Source: Aulosira sp. FACHB-615 | Lineage (GTDB): Bacteria; Cyanobacteriota; Cyanobacteriia; Cyanobacteriales; Nostocaceae | Reading direction: 5' to 3' | NCBI RefSeq assembly: GCF_014698045.1 | Contig: NZ_JACJSE010000004.1 | Coordinates: 496,001-560,000 of the forward strand | DNA: 64,000 nucleotides | Shown: one piece after another, positions 1 through 8,757 of the stretch | Layout: every line of letters starts with the position of its first letter | Numbering within the stretch: position 1 is the stretch's first letter | Program-made: the position numbers and the translations under genes | The notes under the pieces: model-generated | Told to the model about the DNA's origin: nothing | Seen by the model: the letters and a program-made list of their open reading frames with translations, nothing else | Database searches by the model: none

Positions 1-920
1 TCACGGCTGATGTTTAAGATTTCACCGATTCTGGCCAAGGTTAAGGCTTGACCGTCAATCAACCCAAAGCGCAAGGTGATGACTTCTCGCTGTTGGGGGG
101 TGAGTTCCGCCATGACTCGTTCTAAATCCGATGAGAGGGAGGTTTGCATAACAAACTCTTCGGGAGAAGCACCAGGATCTTCTAGCATTTCTCCAAGTTC
201 AGTGTCGTAGTTGTCTCCCAAGCGCAAATCTAAGGAAAGGGGTAAACGGGCTTTTTCGAGGTATTCTCTGACTTGTTTGGGAGTTAGGTCTAGTTCTTGG
301 GCTAATTCGCCGACTGAAGGGGCGCGTCCGAGTTTTTGCGATAACTGACGCTGGGCTTTTTTGATTTTATTGAGTTTTTCGGTGATGTGAATGGGTAGGC
401 GAATGGTACGGGCTTTTTCGGCGATCGCCCGCGTAATTGCTTGGCGAATCCACCAGTAAGCATAGGTAGAAAACCGATAACCTTTGGTGGGGTCAAATTT
501 TTCTACACCCCGTTGCATTCCAATGCTACCTTCTTGGATCAGGTCAAGTAGGTCTACATTGCGCTTGATGTATTTCTTGGCGACAGATACGACTAAGCGC
601 AAATTGGCTTCGACCATTTTACGTTTCGCAATTTCACCCTCGGCGATCGCTTTGTTCAATTCGGTTGTATCTAGCTTGGCTTCCTTCGCCCATTCTTCTA
701 ATGTGGGTTCATGACCTAACTTGCCAGCTAAAGATTCTCGAAGTTCTTGTAAAGCAGTTGAACGCTGCACCTGTTTACCGTAGCGAATTTCTTCTTCATG
801 GGTTAACAGGGGTACACGGCCAATCTCACGCAGATAAGTCCGCACGAGGTCTGTAGCTGTCGGGGCCGTCTTGACGGCGCTACTGATTGGTGATGTTGGG
901 GGGTTGATTGCTGTAGTCAT
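1..920 (-). CDS. sigD: Group 2 RNA polymerase sigma factor, SigD-like (3' end cut by window edge)
   Basis: This gene reads leftwards from an ATG at 918-920 and runs off the window, so the C-terminus is missing. The translation begins MTTAINPPTSPISS and then shows region 1.2 (TDLVRTYLREIGRVPLL), region 2 with NLRLVVSVAKKY, DLIQEGSIGM and FSTYAYWWIRQAI, region 3, and the start of region 4 (LTPQQREVITLRFGL). It lacks the long acidic N-terminus of the primary SigA, so it is a non-essential group 2 sigma-70 factor, the class cyanobacteria use for light, redox and nutrient responses. The specific name sigD rests on the neighbours carB and dps, which I recall beside sigD in Anabaena PCC 7120. SigB, SigC or SigE remain possible. 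Confidence 0.85.
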   Translation of the reverse strand, partial: MTTAINPPTSPISSAVKTAPTATDLVRTYLREIGRVPLLTHEEEIRYGKQVQRSTALQELRESLAGKLGHEPTLEEWAKEAKLDTTELNKAIAEGEIAKRKMVEANLRLVVSVAKKYIKRNVDLLDLIQEGSIGMQRGVEKFDPTKGYRFSTYAYWWIRQAITRAIAEKARTIRLPIHITEKLNKIKKAQRQLSQKLGRAPSVGELAQELDLTPKQVREYLEKARLPLSLDLRLGDNYDTELGEMLEDPGASPEEFVMQTSLSSDLERVMAELTPQQREVITLRFGLIDGQALTLARIGEILNISR

Positions 921-1634
921 TCAACTAACTAGTAGATAACTGATAAATAGATGTTTGTTGAGGTGCTGCCCAATTGACTTGGGAACACATGATATGGTTT
1001 ACGATTTACGCTTCCGTTACGGGCGGCAGATTTTATTAATCAAATTAGGCTATTAACTGCTAGACGTTACAGTTTTTTCTGAGATTGTACAAGTATCTAC
1101 GGATAGATAAGAGTAGCTAGAACAACACCTTACATCTTTAAACTTTGTTAATAATTGTAACATTTATTAAAAAGATTGCAAAGCCCCACAGGCTGAAAAC
1201 GATTGAATTTGAGAATGATTGTAATAGCCTCAACACAGTGGTTGATCGAGCTTTATCCCTCGTACAGCAACAATGAGAACCATAGACTGTGGTCAATAGG
1301 TAGGCAAAAATTATGAATTTGTGGTTTTGGGCTGAGACTCCTATCAATCAATTGTTTGGCAAGTATTTGGAATGAGTATAATTGCTTGAGATGGGATGAG
1401 GGCGATCGCACTTGCCAGTTAATAAAAATTCGCAGAGAGAAAAATTAGTTTACTCATATTTGTTAAAATATCTCAATATGAACCATAAGGTTTCTTCTAT
1501 AATAATTACTTAATTTTCCTTGTAAATACTGCTTAAAGCAGATTCATGAAAAAAGGGTAGGAGACAAGTGAAATCTTTACACTGCCTCCAAACCCCTCAT
1601 ACTCCAGTTAAATTAAGTGCCACGCCGGGCAGAA
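921..1634. other. Intergenic region between carB and sigD
   Basis: About 700 bases without a convincing gene. It must hold the leftward promoter and leader of sigD and the 3' end of carB transcripts. It is AT-rich with one HIP1-like GCGATCGC near 1402. I see no tRNA, strong terminator or conserved small ORF; the short frame at 1138-1347 has no coding character. Confidence 0.5.
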
Positions 1635-4600
1635 TTACGGCTCTCGCTTCATACAATATTCTTGGATGCCTTTTACGTCTAAAGTCGTATTTTGCAGAGA
1701 ACGGATAGCGGCGACGGTGGCTTTGGCACCAGCAATGGTAGTAATAATCGGGATTTTGTAGGCTAAGGCTGTGCGGCGGATGAGTTTAGCATCGGTTTGC
1801 GCTTCTTCACCAGAAGGTGTGTTGATGATGAGTTGTATTCTCTGGTTTTTAATTGCATCCAGGACGTGGGGACGGCCTTCGTGGAGTTTCAGCACCAATT
1901 CAACCTTTAAGTTATTTTCTTGAAGTACTTGGCGTGTGCCGAAAGTCGCCATCACAGTAAAGCCTAGGTCAATAAACTCCTTGACTACGGGAACGGCTAA
2001 GGCTTTGTCGCGATCGCTCATGGACACAAATACAGTACCAGTTAGGGGTAAACGCTCACCAGCAGCTAATTCTGCCTTGGCAAAGGCGCGGCCAAAGTCG
2101 CTGTCGATGCCCATCACCTCACCAGTCGAGCGCATCTCCGGGCCTAATATTGTATCTGTACCAGGAAATTTATTAAAGGGTAAAACTGCTTCTTTGACGG
2201 CAATATGTGAAGGTATGACTTCTTCTGTAAAGTTTAACTCCTCCAGAGTTTTACCCGACATAATTAATGATGCCAGTTTTGCCAACTGCACACCTGTAGC
2301 TTTAGAAACAAAAGGTACAGTCCGGGAAGCGCGGGGGTTAGCTTCGAGAATGTAGATTTGGGGAGAGTAGGAACCAGCACCCACCACCGCAAACTGAATA
2401 TTCATCAACCCCACCACCGAAAGTGCTTGCGCTAGTTGCACAGTCCAAGAACGAATTTGATTGAGAACGGCGGGGGGGAGAGAAATTGAAGGTAAAGAAC
2501 AAGCAGAGTCGCCAGAGTGGATTCCGGCTTGTTCGATGTGTTCCATGATGCCACCAATCACCACCCGTCCGGTATGATCAGCGATCGCATCTACATCGAC
2601 TTCGATGGCATTTTCTAAGAACTTATCAATTAAGATGGGATGTTCTGGTTCTACTTGTACCGCAAAGGTCATGTAGCGTTCCAGTTCTGTATCAGAGTAG
2701 ACAATTTCCATTGCTCGTCCACCCAACACATAGCTAGGACGCACCACCACCGGATAACCAATGCGTCTAGCCACAATCAACGCATCTTCATAACTCCGCG
2801 CAATTCCATTTGGTGGTTGAGCGATATTTAATTGCTGGAGAATCTTCTCAAACCGTTCTCTATCTTCGGCTGTGTCGATAGAATCGGGGGATGTACCCCA
2901 AATTTTGGGGATTGGGGAGTGGGGAGTGGGGAGTTGGGAAGCATCTACTCCCTGCAAATACTTTTGCAGAGGTAGTGCTAATTTCAGAGGTGTTTGTCCG
3001 CCGAATTGGACAATGATTCCCACGGGGTTTTCGGCTTCGATGATGTTGAGAACATCTTCTTTGGTTAATGGCTCAAAGTAAAGGCGATCGCTAGTATCGT
3101 AATCAGTAGAAACTGTCTCTGGGTTAGAGTTGACCATGATGGTTTCATAGCCTGCACCTTTTAAAGCATAAGCAGCGTGACAGCAACAATAGTCAAACTC
3201 AATTCCTTGACCGATACGGTTCGGGCCGCCACCCAAAATCATCACCTTGGGTTTCTCGGAAGGTAAAACTTCGGTTTCTTCTTCGTAGGTGGAATAATAG
3301 TAAGGGGTAAACGCTTCAAACTCAGCCGCGCAAGTATCAACAGTTTTATAAACTGGTATGACTCCCAACTCTTGACGGTATGCCCTAACTTCATCTTCTG
3401 TGGTTTTGGTGGCGAAAGCAATTTGGCGATCGCTATAACCTTCCCGCTTGACAGCATACATTTGTTCTTTTGTCAATTGCTTTAACGGGGTGCGCTTGAT
3501 AAATTTTTCAGTTTCCAACAACTGCTGCATTTTATCTAAAAACCAAGGGTCAATCCCTGTAAGTTCATAGATTTCCTCAATAGTTAGCCCTACTTGCATA
3601 GCGTGACGCACAGCAAAAATGCGATCGGGATTCGGTGTCCGCAACAAAGCGCGGATTTGTTCGCCACTGGGTAACTTTTCGGCTTTGTCACAACCCCATC
3701 CCGCGCGTCCGGTTTCTAAAGAACGCAGCGCCTTTTGGAAAGATTCGTTAAAGGTGCGCCCTATCGCCATCGCTTCCCCGACTGATTTCATCTGTGTGGT
3801 TAGCACTGGTTCCGAACCGGGGAATTTTTCAAAGGCGAAGCGGGGAATTTTGGTAACTACATAATCTATTGTCGGTTCAAAGGAGGCGGGGGTTTTTTTG
3901 GTGATGTCGTTTTTAATTTCGTCTAAGGTGTAACCAACGGCTAACTTCGCCGCCATTTTGGCTATCGGGAAACCTGTAGCTTTAGAAGCCAACGCCGAAC
4001 TGCGAGATACACGGGGGTTCATTTCAATTACCACCACATCCCCAGTCACTGGGTTAACAGCGAACTGAATATTAGAACCGCCAGTTTCTACCCCAATCTC
4101 GCGGATGATTTTAATCGACATATCCCGCAACCGTTGATATTCCTTGTCGGTGAGGGTTTGGGCGGGTGCAACGGTGATGGAGTCACCTGTATGAATCCCC
4201 ATCGGGTCGAGGTTTTCGATAGAACAGATAATCACCACGTTATCTGCCAAATCGCGCATTACTTCTAATTCATATTCTTTCCAGCCGAGGAGGGATTGGT
4301 CAATGAGAATTTGCGATACCGGACTCGCATCAATCCCCACCTGTGCCATTTCTTCAAATTCTTCTTGGTTGTAGGCAATACCACCACCAGTCCCCCCCAT
4401 TGTAAAGGCAGGACGGATAATTAGGGGATAACTGCCAATTTTACGAGCGATCGCTTTGGATTCTTCTAAAGATGAGGCTGTACCACTGGGGCATACTTTC
4501 ACACCGATTTTCGCCATCGCCTCATTAAATAGCTTCCGGTCTTCCGCTTTTTCGATCGCGTCTAACTTTGCCCCAATTAATTCCACATTATATTGATCTA

Positions 4601-4922
4601 AGACACCGTTTTTAGCTAAGGCAACGGCGAGGTTGAGGGCAGTTTGTCCCCCCATTGTTGGGAGTAAAGCATCTGGACGTTCTTTAGCGATGACTTTAGC
4701 GACTAATTCTGGTGTTAACGGCTCAATATAAGTGCGATCGGCCGTTTCCGGGTCAGTCATAATTGTGGCAGGATTGGAATTGACCAACACCACCTCATAG
4801 CCTTCTTCTCGTAATGCTTTACAGGCTTGGGTTCCAGAGTAGTCAAATTCACAGGCTTGCCCAATCACAATTGGGCCAGATCCTAACAGTAGTATTTTTT
4901 TCAGGTCTTGACGGCGGGGCAT
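1635..4922 (-). CDS. carB: Carbamoyl-phosphate synthase large subunit
   Basis: CarB makes carbamoyl phosphate from ammonia (delivered by CarA), bicarbonate and two ATP, for arginine and pyrimidine synthesis. The 1095 residues show the duplicated synthetase layout: N-terminal ATP-grasp half starting PRRQDLKKILLLGSGPIVIG with GGTGGGIAYN and EMNPRVSRSSALASKATG, an oligomerisation region, a second half starting KPKVMILGGGPNRIGQGIEFDY with EANPRASRTVPFVSKATG, and a C-terminal MGS-like allosteric domain. The length is slightly above the usual value of about 1080. The excess includes residues about 660-672, where a short repeat (reading TPHSPIP) interrupts the otherwise conserved stretch ending IWGTSPDSIDTAEDR. 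The frame is intact and the gene should be functional. It lies upstream of sigD in the same direction. Confidence 0.97.
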   Translation of the reverse strand: MPRRQDLKKILLLGSGPIVIGQACEFDYSGTQACKALREEGYEVVLVNSNPATIMTDPETADRTYIEPLTPELVAKVIAKERPDALLPTMGGQTALNLAVALAKNGVLDQYNVELIGAKLDAIEKAEDRKLFNEAMAKIGVKVCPSGTASSLEESKAIARKIGSYPLIIRPAFTMGGTGGGIAYNQEEFEEMAQVGIDASPVSQILIDQSLLGWKEYELEVMRDLADNVVIICSIENLDPMGIHTGDSITVAPAQTLTDKEYQRLRDMSIKIIREIGVETGGSNIQFAVNPVTGDVVVIEMNPRVSRSSALASKATGFPIAKMAAKLAVGYTLDEIKNDITKKTPASFEPTIDYVVTKIPRFAFEKFPGSEPVLTTQMKSVGEAMAIGRTFNESFQKALRSLETGRAGWGCDKAEKLPSGEQIRALLRTPNPDRIFAVRHAMQVGLTIEEIYELTGIDPWFLDKMQQLLETEKFIKRTPLKQLTKEQMYAVKREGYSDRQIAFATKTTEDEVRAYRQELGVIPVYKTVDTCAAEFEAFTPYYYSTYEEETEVLPSEKPKVMILGGGPNRIGQGIEFDYCCCHAAYALKGAGYETIMVNSNPETVSTDYDTSDRLYFEPLTKEDVLNIIEAENPVGIIVQFGGQTPLKLALPLQKYLQGVDASQLPTPHSPIPKIWGTSPDSIDTAEDRERFEKILQQLNIAQPPNGIARSYEDALIVARRIGYPVVVRPSYVLGGRAMEIVYSDTELERYMTFAVQVEPEHPILIDKFLENAIEVDVDAIADHTGRVVIGGIMEHIEQAGIHSGDSACSLPSISLPPAVLNQIRSWTVQLAQALSVVGLMNIQFAVVGAGSYSPQIYILEANPRASRTVPFVSKATGVQLAKLASLIMSGKTLEELNFTEEVIPSHIAVKEAVLPFNKFPGTDTILGPEMRSTGEVMGIDSDFGRAFAKAELAAGERLPLTGTVFVSMSDRDKALAVPVVKEFIDLGFTVMATFGTRQVLQENNLKVELVLKLHEGRPHVLDAIKNQRIQLIINTPSGEEAQTDAKLIRRTALAYKIPIITTIAGAKATVAAIRSLQNTTLDVKGIQEYCMKREP
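2908..2938. repeat. GGGGAGT heptamer repeat inside carB
   Basis: About four degenerate copies of a GGGGAGT-type heptamer lie within the carB reading frame, in a linker of the second synthetase half just before IWGTSPDSID. The same heptamer is otherwise found between genes in this window (near 6.6, 27.3 and 47.5 kb). Confidence 0.8.
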
Positions 4923-5397
4923 AGTCTTGGGGTTGGAGTAAGAAAATACAAATCCTGATTATTTTAAGGGTCTTTGCCCTCAGTCATCTTGTTTATTATC
5001 AAGTTTTCCGGGTTAAATCTTCGCCGCTAGAGAAAAGAAAGTAAGAAAACCAGGATATACAGAGAACAAATGAGTATCGACGAATGACTATTGATGAATA
5101 TATCTCTTTTACTATCTTATGTATCTTACTTGTCTTGACTAACGCGGTATCCCGTTTTTCTGTGTTGACAGTTTTAACTAATTCTCAAAAAGTAAATTCG
5201 CAATTACCCGCAAATAATTTTTATCTAAACTGCTACATACTCTAATTATTTAAGTATAATTTTCCGGCTGATATAAATATTTAACAAGACACACAATATT
5301 TCTTAAATAAAAGTATTTATCATTTACTTAATTGCCAATAATTTTTAATATCTAACCAAAGAATTATTTTTTCTTGTGATTTTTTGTGTATCTGAAT
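4923..5397. other. Intergenic region between dps and carB
   Basis: Very AT-rich spacer upstream of carB, presumably carrying its leftward promoter. No gene, RNA or repeat recognised apart from the terminator hairpin at its right edge. Confidence 0.5.
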
Positions 5398-5438
5398 AAA
5401 AAATGACAGAGATACTGATTGCCTCTCTGTCATTTTTT
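5398..5438 (-). terminator. Bidirectional terminator hairpin downstream of dps
   Basis: Perfect 15-bp inverted repeat (AAAAAATGACAGAGA with its complement) around an 11-base loop. The A-run on one side and T-run on the other make it a rho-independent terminator in either direction. It lies 70 bases past the dps stop codon and separates dps from carB. Confidence 0.85.
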
Positions 5439-5510
5439 ACCTTCTCTTAATATTCTGTACTATGAGATTTTGCTGCAACCATATAAAGACTGAACTAGAT
5501 AATGAGATTT

Positions 5511-6065
5511 CTAGTTTTGAGCAGGTTGAACAAAACCCAAAGTTAAGCTGTCTTTTGCCAAGAAATGAGCTAAATGATAAGCTCTTTCTTCAGTCTTCAA
5601 CAGAATTTTTTCGTATAGATAGCGTGTACCACGGTCGCCTAAACTCTCTGCCTGTGCGGCTTGGCGGCGAATCACATTAATAATAGCTTGTTCGGCAGCT
5701 AGGTCATTTTCTACCATTTTCCGGGAAGAATATACACCATCAGATTCTTGCTCAAAACAAGTTAATTCTGCTAATTTGCTGAAAGACGCAGCCGGTACAC
5801 CACCTAAACCGTTAAGTCTTTCGCCAATTTCATGAACATGGTCTTGGACTTCGTTGTAACTATCGTTAAAAAACTCATGCAAAGAGTAAAACTCTGCACC
5901 CTCTACAACAAAATGATGTTTTTGATACTGCAAGTAAAGTGCCTGAAAACTAGCTAAGACAACGTTTAGTCCTTCTGTAACTGGAGCCGTAACACTGCGG
6001 TCTAACAATACAGGGTTGTCATAAACTTGACCGAAATTTTGTACCAAAGTTTGTGTATCAGACAT
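5511..6065 (-). CDS. dps: Dps-family ferritin, His-type ferroxidase centre
   Basis: Dps proteins form 12-subunit shells that oxidise and store iron and protect DNA from peroxide. The 184 residues cover a complete ferritin-like fold, with the signature region at about 49-88 (KHHFVVEGAEFYSLHEFF, then HEIGERLNGLGG). The ferroxidase ligands fall at H51, H63 and E82, but the usual aspartate at 78 is a histidine. This matches what I recall for Thermosynechococcus DpsA and Nostoc Dps4, where the altered centre favours oxygen or binds zinc. Start is the ATG followed by SDTQTLVQNF. Its own terminator (5398-5438) follows, and it does not appear to be co-transcribed with carB. Confidence 0.93.
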   Translation of the reverse strand: MSDTQTLVQNFGQVYDNPVLLDRSVTAPVTEGLNVVLASFQALYLQYQKHHFVVEGAEFYSLHEFFNDSYNEVQDHVHEIGERLNGLGGVPAASFSKLAELTCFEQESDGVYSSRKMVENDLAAEQAIINVIRRQAAQAESLGDRGTRYLYEKILLKTEERAYHLAHFLAKDSLTLGFVQPAQN

Positions 6066-6493
6066 GGTTCTCCTCGCTATTTTTGCAGTTTATAGTTTTT
6101 AACCGCTTAGTTTTTACATATTAACATTCAGAAAATAAAAGCAAGTCCAAAGAATATCATAAATTTCTAAAATTTTTTGTGGCGATAATTGCAAATTTTT
6201 GCTTTTTAGCATATCAATCTTGAACTATTTCTTAAGGCTTATATCGAGAGATTGTAGAAATATTTACTAATAGGAGAAATTGCTAATTAAGAAATTCATG
6301 CAGTAAAGGAAACAAGAAAGACATTCAGGAAAAGGTAGAACTCAAAAGCCCAGAAGCAGAACTGAAGAGGGTTTGAGCCTAATTTCCCTGCACATTGTTC
6401 AGTCTTTCCCAGTAGCAACACTGAGTTAAAGCAGACTATTTACTATTGCTCTTACTTAATACCCAGTTGATTATGACTGGGTATCAATAAATA
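6066..6493. other. AT-rich intergenic region upstream of dps
   Basis: Contains the leftward dps promoter region; no gene or RNA recognised. A direct Shine-Dalgarno-like AGGAGAACC precedes the dps ATG. Confidence 0.45.
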
Positions 6494-6590
6494 AGCTTTA
6501 CGCACAAAGATTATCTGTAGAGATTGGGTGTAAGGGTGAAAGGGTTTAGGGCTTCGCCGTGAGCGTCAGCCGAACGGTGTAAGGATGCTA
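6494..6590. mobile_element. Left half of a GGACTTACGC-type MITE
   Basis: This stretch (TTTACGCACAAAGATTATC onward, through GATTGGGTGTAAGGGTGAAAG) matches the left half of the elements at 41551-41724 and 50205-50349. Like the 41.5 kb copy, it carries the embedded GCTTCGCCGTGAGCGTCAGC module. The right half and right inverted repeat are missing; a heptamer array follows directly. Confidence 0.7.
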
Positions 6591-6600
6591 AAGAAATCTT

Positions 6601-6673
6601 TCCCCCCACCCTCCCCACACTTCCCACACCTCCCACCCTCCCCACACCTCCCACACCTCCCACCCTCCCCACT
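6601..6673. repeat. CCCACAC/CCCACCC short tandem repeats
   Basis: About ten degenerate heptamers of the CCTCCCA / CTCCCCA type. They resemble the STRR heptamers known from Calothrix and Anabaena. Non-coding here. Confidence 0.85.
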
Positions 6674-6849
6674 ACGTAATTCCTAAAAGATTATTAAATT
6701 TTTACAAATTTTCCATCACGTCAAAGCTTGATGACATAAGGGTTTGAGCTAATTTTTAACCTCCAGTTAATGAGAAACTTTCATATTTTTACCTAAAAAT
6801 AACTGAGAATTGTTCGCACTTAGGTTATTCTTATTTAAAGAAGCTGTGA

Positions 6850-6873
6850 TCCCCAGATTGGCAAAATCGGGGA
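6850..6873 (+). promoter_or_regulatory. Hairpin in the leader of the 6910 gene
   Basis: TCCCC-A-GATT, loop GGCAA, AATC-GGGGA: nine base pairs with one bulged A, 36 bases upstream of the TTG start at 6910. It could be a leader structure or a weak terminator; no T-run follows. Confidence 0.4.
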
Positions 6874-6909
6874 GCCAAGGCAGGCTAGTTACTGCAAATT
6901 CGTCGCGCT

Positions 6910-7179
6910 TTGAGGGTTCGTCTCTTGAAATCGTTTAGTTCCGGTTCAGAAATAGACCAAAAGTACGTAGTAGAAATTAATTGGGCAGACCGTTGGCAAG
7001 TCTATCAACGTCTAAATGAGCTAGATATTCCCTGTTTTTGTGAGGCTAACCAACCATTGCAAGTGGAAATTGCTCATCCTTTAGCAATGGTGCAGTTTTG
7101 GTGTGTGATGCAACGGTTTTTCGCTTGTCGCCCAGAACTAATTCAGATTCTTGAGAATAGCTGGCAAAGTCACTATTGA
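6910..7179 (+). CDS. Small conserved hypothetical protein
   Basis: An 89-residue protein of unknown function. It reads from a TTG at 6910 (an internal TTG at 6925 is the alternative); no ATG is available before the conserved-looking part. It is soluble, with aromatic and cysteine-containing patches (PCFCEANQPL, VQFWCVMQRFFACRPE) but no CxxC pair or recognised domain. It sits 81 bases upstream of the [2Fe-2S] gene in the same direction, so co-expression is possible. Codon use looks like its neighbours, and I believe it to be real, but I do not recognise the family. Confidence 0.6.
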   Translation: MRVRLLKSFSSGSEIDQKYVVEINWADRWQVYQRLNELDIPCFCEANQPLQVEIAHPLAMVQFWCVMQRFFACRPELIQILENSWQSHY

Positions 7180-7260
7180 AATTCATAGCCAAAGACAGAT
7201 GTCTGACAGCTATTACGTGGTTAGAACAAACTTAGTCGGTAAGAAATTAGGGTAAAAAAT

Positions 7261-7932
7261 ATGGGTATAATCTACAGTCAATCAATTACGGAATTTTGCT
7301 TAGAAGGCAGATTTATAGATTTTGTTATTAAAGATGGTTATAAGCTCAAAGGTTTAAATTTAGAGACTTCTGAGGGTGAATGCTATGTCAAGCTGGCGAA
7401 ACCCTTGAGGGCTGCTTTTGATTGGCGCTTACCTAAAGGTACTTGGCTGCAAGTGGTTGGTACTAAAAAATATGATGAGAAAAAAAGAGAGTTTACACTC
7501 AAAGCTGAACGGGTAATGGCTGCGAGTGCTGATTTAGGTAGAGTTGCATTACAGGAACCGCCTGCGGATACTGCTGCTAAGGTTAAATCTGCAAAGACGA
7601 AGCAGACAATTTTAATGTGTCAAAAGTCAGACTGTTGGAAACGTGGCGGTAAAGCAGTTTGTCAAGCATTTGAGGCTGCATTGAGCGATCGCGGCCTAGA
7701 AGACCAAGTTACCATCAAAGGTACAGGCTGTATGAAAAACTGCAAAGCAGGCCCCAACTTAGTGATGCCTGATAAAACGCGCTATAACCGGATTCAACCT
7801 TATGAAGTTGCTTCCGTGATGGATAAGCACTTTGCACCACAGCCAGAAGATAAGCAAACTGAAAGTTCAGAATTACTACCAATAAATATATCTAATTTCA
7901 ATAAAGTTTCTGCAAAATTTTCTGCCATTTAA
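7261..7932 (+). CDS. Thioredoxin-like [2Fe-2S] ferredoxin-domain protein
   Basis: The C-terminal half (residues about 116-192) is a thioredoxin-fold [2Fe-2S] domain. Cysteines 120, 125, 157 and 161 give the spacing C-x4-C-x31-C-x3-C, as in NuoE/HoxE-like and clostridial-type ferredoxins (ILMCQKSDCWKRGG and GTGCMKNCKAGPN). The N-terminal 100 residues form a beta-rich domain of unknown role (FVIKDGYKLKGLNLETSEGE). Cyanobacteria carry such two-domain proteins as stand-alone electron carriers; the redox partner is unknown. The last 30 residues are low-complexity. ATG start at 7261. No nearby gene identifies its partner. Confidence 0.85.
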   Translation: MGIIYSQSITEFCLEGRFIDFVIKDGYKLKGLNLETSEGECYVKLAKPLRAAFDWRLPKGTWLQVVGTKKYDEKKREFTLKAERVMAASADLGRVALQEPPADTAAKVKSAKTKQTILMCQKSDCWKRGGKAVCQAFEAALSDRGLEDQVTIKGTGCMKNCKAGPNLVMPDKTRYNRIQPYEVASVMDKHFAPQPEDKQTESSELLPINISNFNKVSAKFSAI

Positions 7933-8031
7933 TGAGAAAATCATAAAGTTGGCAGATTAGTGTGTTTCCTTTAAACTTGGCTATAACTTTGACAAAGAAG
8001 ATGCAAGAGTTATAGCTGGGTTATTTAATTT

Positions 8032-8147
8032 TTGGCGTTGCTGAATATGAGGATGAAAATTAAAAATTCAATCTCTCAAACTCTTATGCTCCGCGCCTCT
8101 GCGTCTCTGCGTGAGTTAACCTTCATCCCACTAATTAGCAACGCCAA
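8032..8147. mobile_element. MITE-like element with TTGGCGTTGCT ends
   Basis: About 116 bases bounded by imperfect terminal inverted repeats: TTGGCGTTGCTGAATATGAG on the left and the complement of TTGGCGTTGCTAATTAGTGG on the right, each followed by a GGATGAA motif. The interior contains a CTCCGCGCCTCTGCG stretch common in Nostoc intergenic DNA. It has no coding capacity. Confidence 0.75.
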
Positions 8148-8166
8148 GCTTTAATATTTTATTGGT

Positions 8167-8291
8167 TATAGCAGTCCTAAATCATTGGTGAAATTTCCTT
8201 TCTTTTCTTTCCTCTCTTTCTTTGTGTCCTTTGCGTTCTTTGCGGTTCGTTAAAAAGAATACTTTTTCACAACTCAGATAGGATTGCTATA
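8167..8291. mobile_element. MITE-like element with TATAGCAGTCCTA ends
   Basis: Bounded by TATAGCAGTCCTA on the left and TAGGATTGCTATA on the right, about 125 bases apart, with a pyrimidine-rich interior (TTTCTTTTCTTTCC). Related copies lie at 28969-29076 and 56732-56807. The right end overlaps the last codons of the DUF433 gene. Confidence 0.75.
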
Positions 8292-8576
8292 GTTGTTAGA
8301 TGACTCTTCAGGATAGGCGCTTAAAAAGACGAGCTTTTCAGTCGTGAGGTAAGCTTCAATTTCTTCTCGATTAGCATGATAATAAGTCAATGCAGCATAT
8401 ACTTGTGATAAAGTCAAGTTTCCCATTCTTTCAACTATTTCCTCAGCATTTAGCCCCATTTTGTACCAAGCTGCAACTCTTTGTACAGATACTCTGGTTC
8501 CTGCGATGTGAGGACGACCACCAAGTGTTCCTGGTGTGCGAACAATCAATTTACCAATGTCTGTAAAGGTTTGCAT
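8274..8576 (-). CDS. DUF433 antitoxin-like protein
   Basis: A 100-residue protein with the DUF433 signature at residues 8-75 (GKLIVRTPGTLGGRPHIAGTRVSVQRVAAWYKMGLNAEEIVERM and LTLSQVYAALTYYHANREEIEAYL, shown here in parts: GGRPHIAGTR, GLNAEEIVERM, QVYAALTYYHANREEI). DUF433 proteins are small winged-helix antitoxins, usually paired with a PIN-like DUF5615 toxin. No toxin gene follows here; downstream there is only MITE sequence. The last seven codons (NNYSNPI) and the stop codon come from the terminal repeat of the element at 8167-8291, so the natural C-terminus was probably replaced. It is an orphan antitoxin or a relic. Confidence 0.8.
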   Translation of the reverse strand: MQTFTDIGKLIVRTPGTLGGRPHIAGTRVSVQRVAAWYKMGLNAEEIVERMGNLTLSQVYAALTYYHANREEIEAYLTTEKLVFLSAYPEESSNNYSNPI

Positions 8577-8636
8577 TCACTCAAGTCCTCTGTTTTAACC
8601 TTGATCATAAATCAACAGTTAGTGCGATCGCTCAAA

Positions 8637-8664
8637 GTAGAGACGTTGTATACAACGTCTCTAC
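8637..8664. repeat. 28-bp perfect palindrome
   Basis: Perfect inverted repeat without loop, GTAGAGACGTTGTA followed by its exact complement. This is a common dispersed Nostoc repeat. It lies between the DUF433 gene and the restriction-modification locus. Confidence 0.85.
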
Positions 8665-8757
8665 AGAATTTATAGAGTGCAGATTTCTATAGATGCTAAA
8701 TAAACTCTCATTACGCCTGTAATACTACTCCTTAATTTACTGTATATATCGAAACTT

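Noticed and set aside
1138..1347. 69-codon open frame on the minus strand
   Set aside because: Intergenic, cysteine- and isoleucine-rich with no family resemblance and no ribosome-binding site; chance frame.
6601..6673. Possible CRISPR array
   Set aside because: Units are 7 bases long without spacers; ordinary short tandem repeats. No cas gene or array is seen anywhere in the window.
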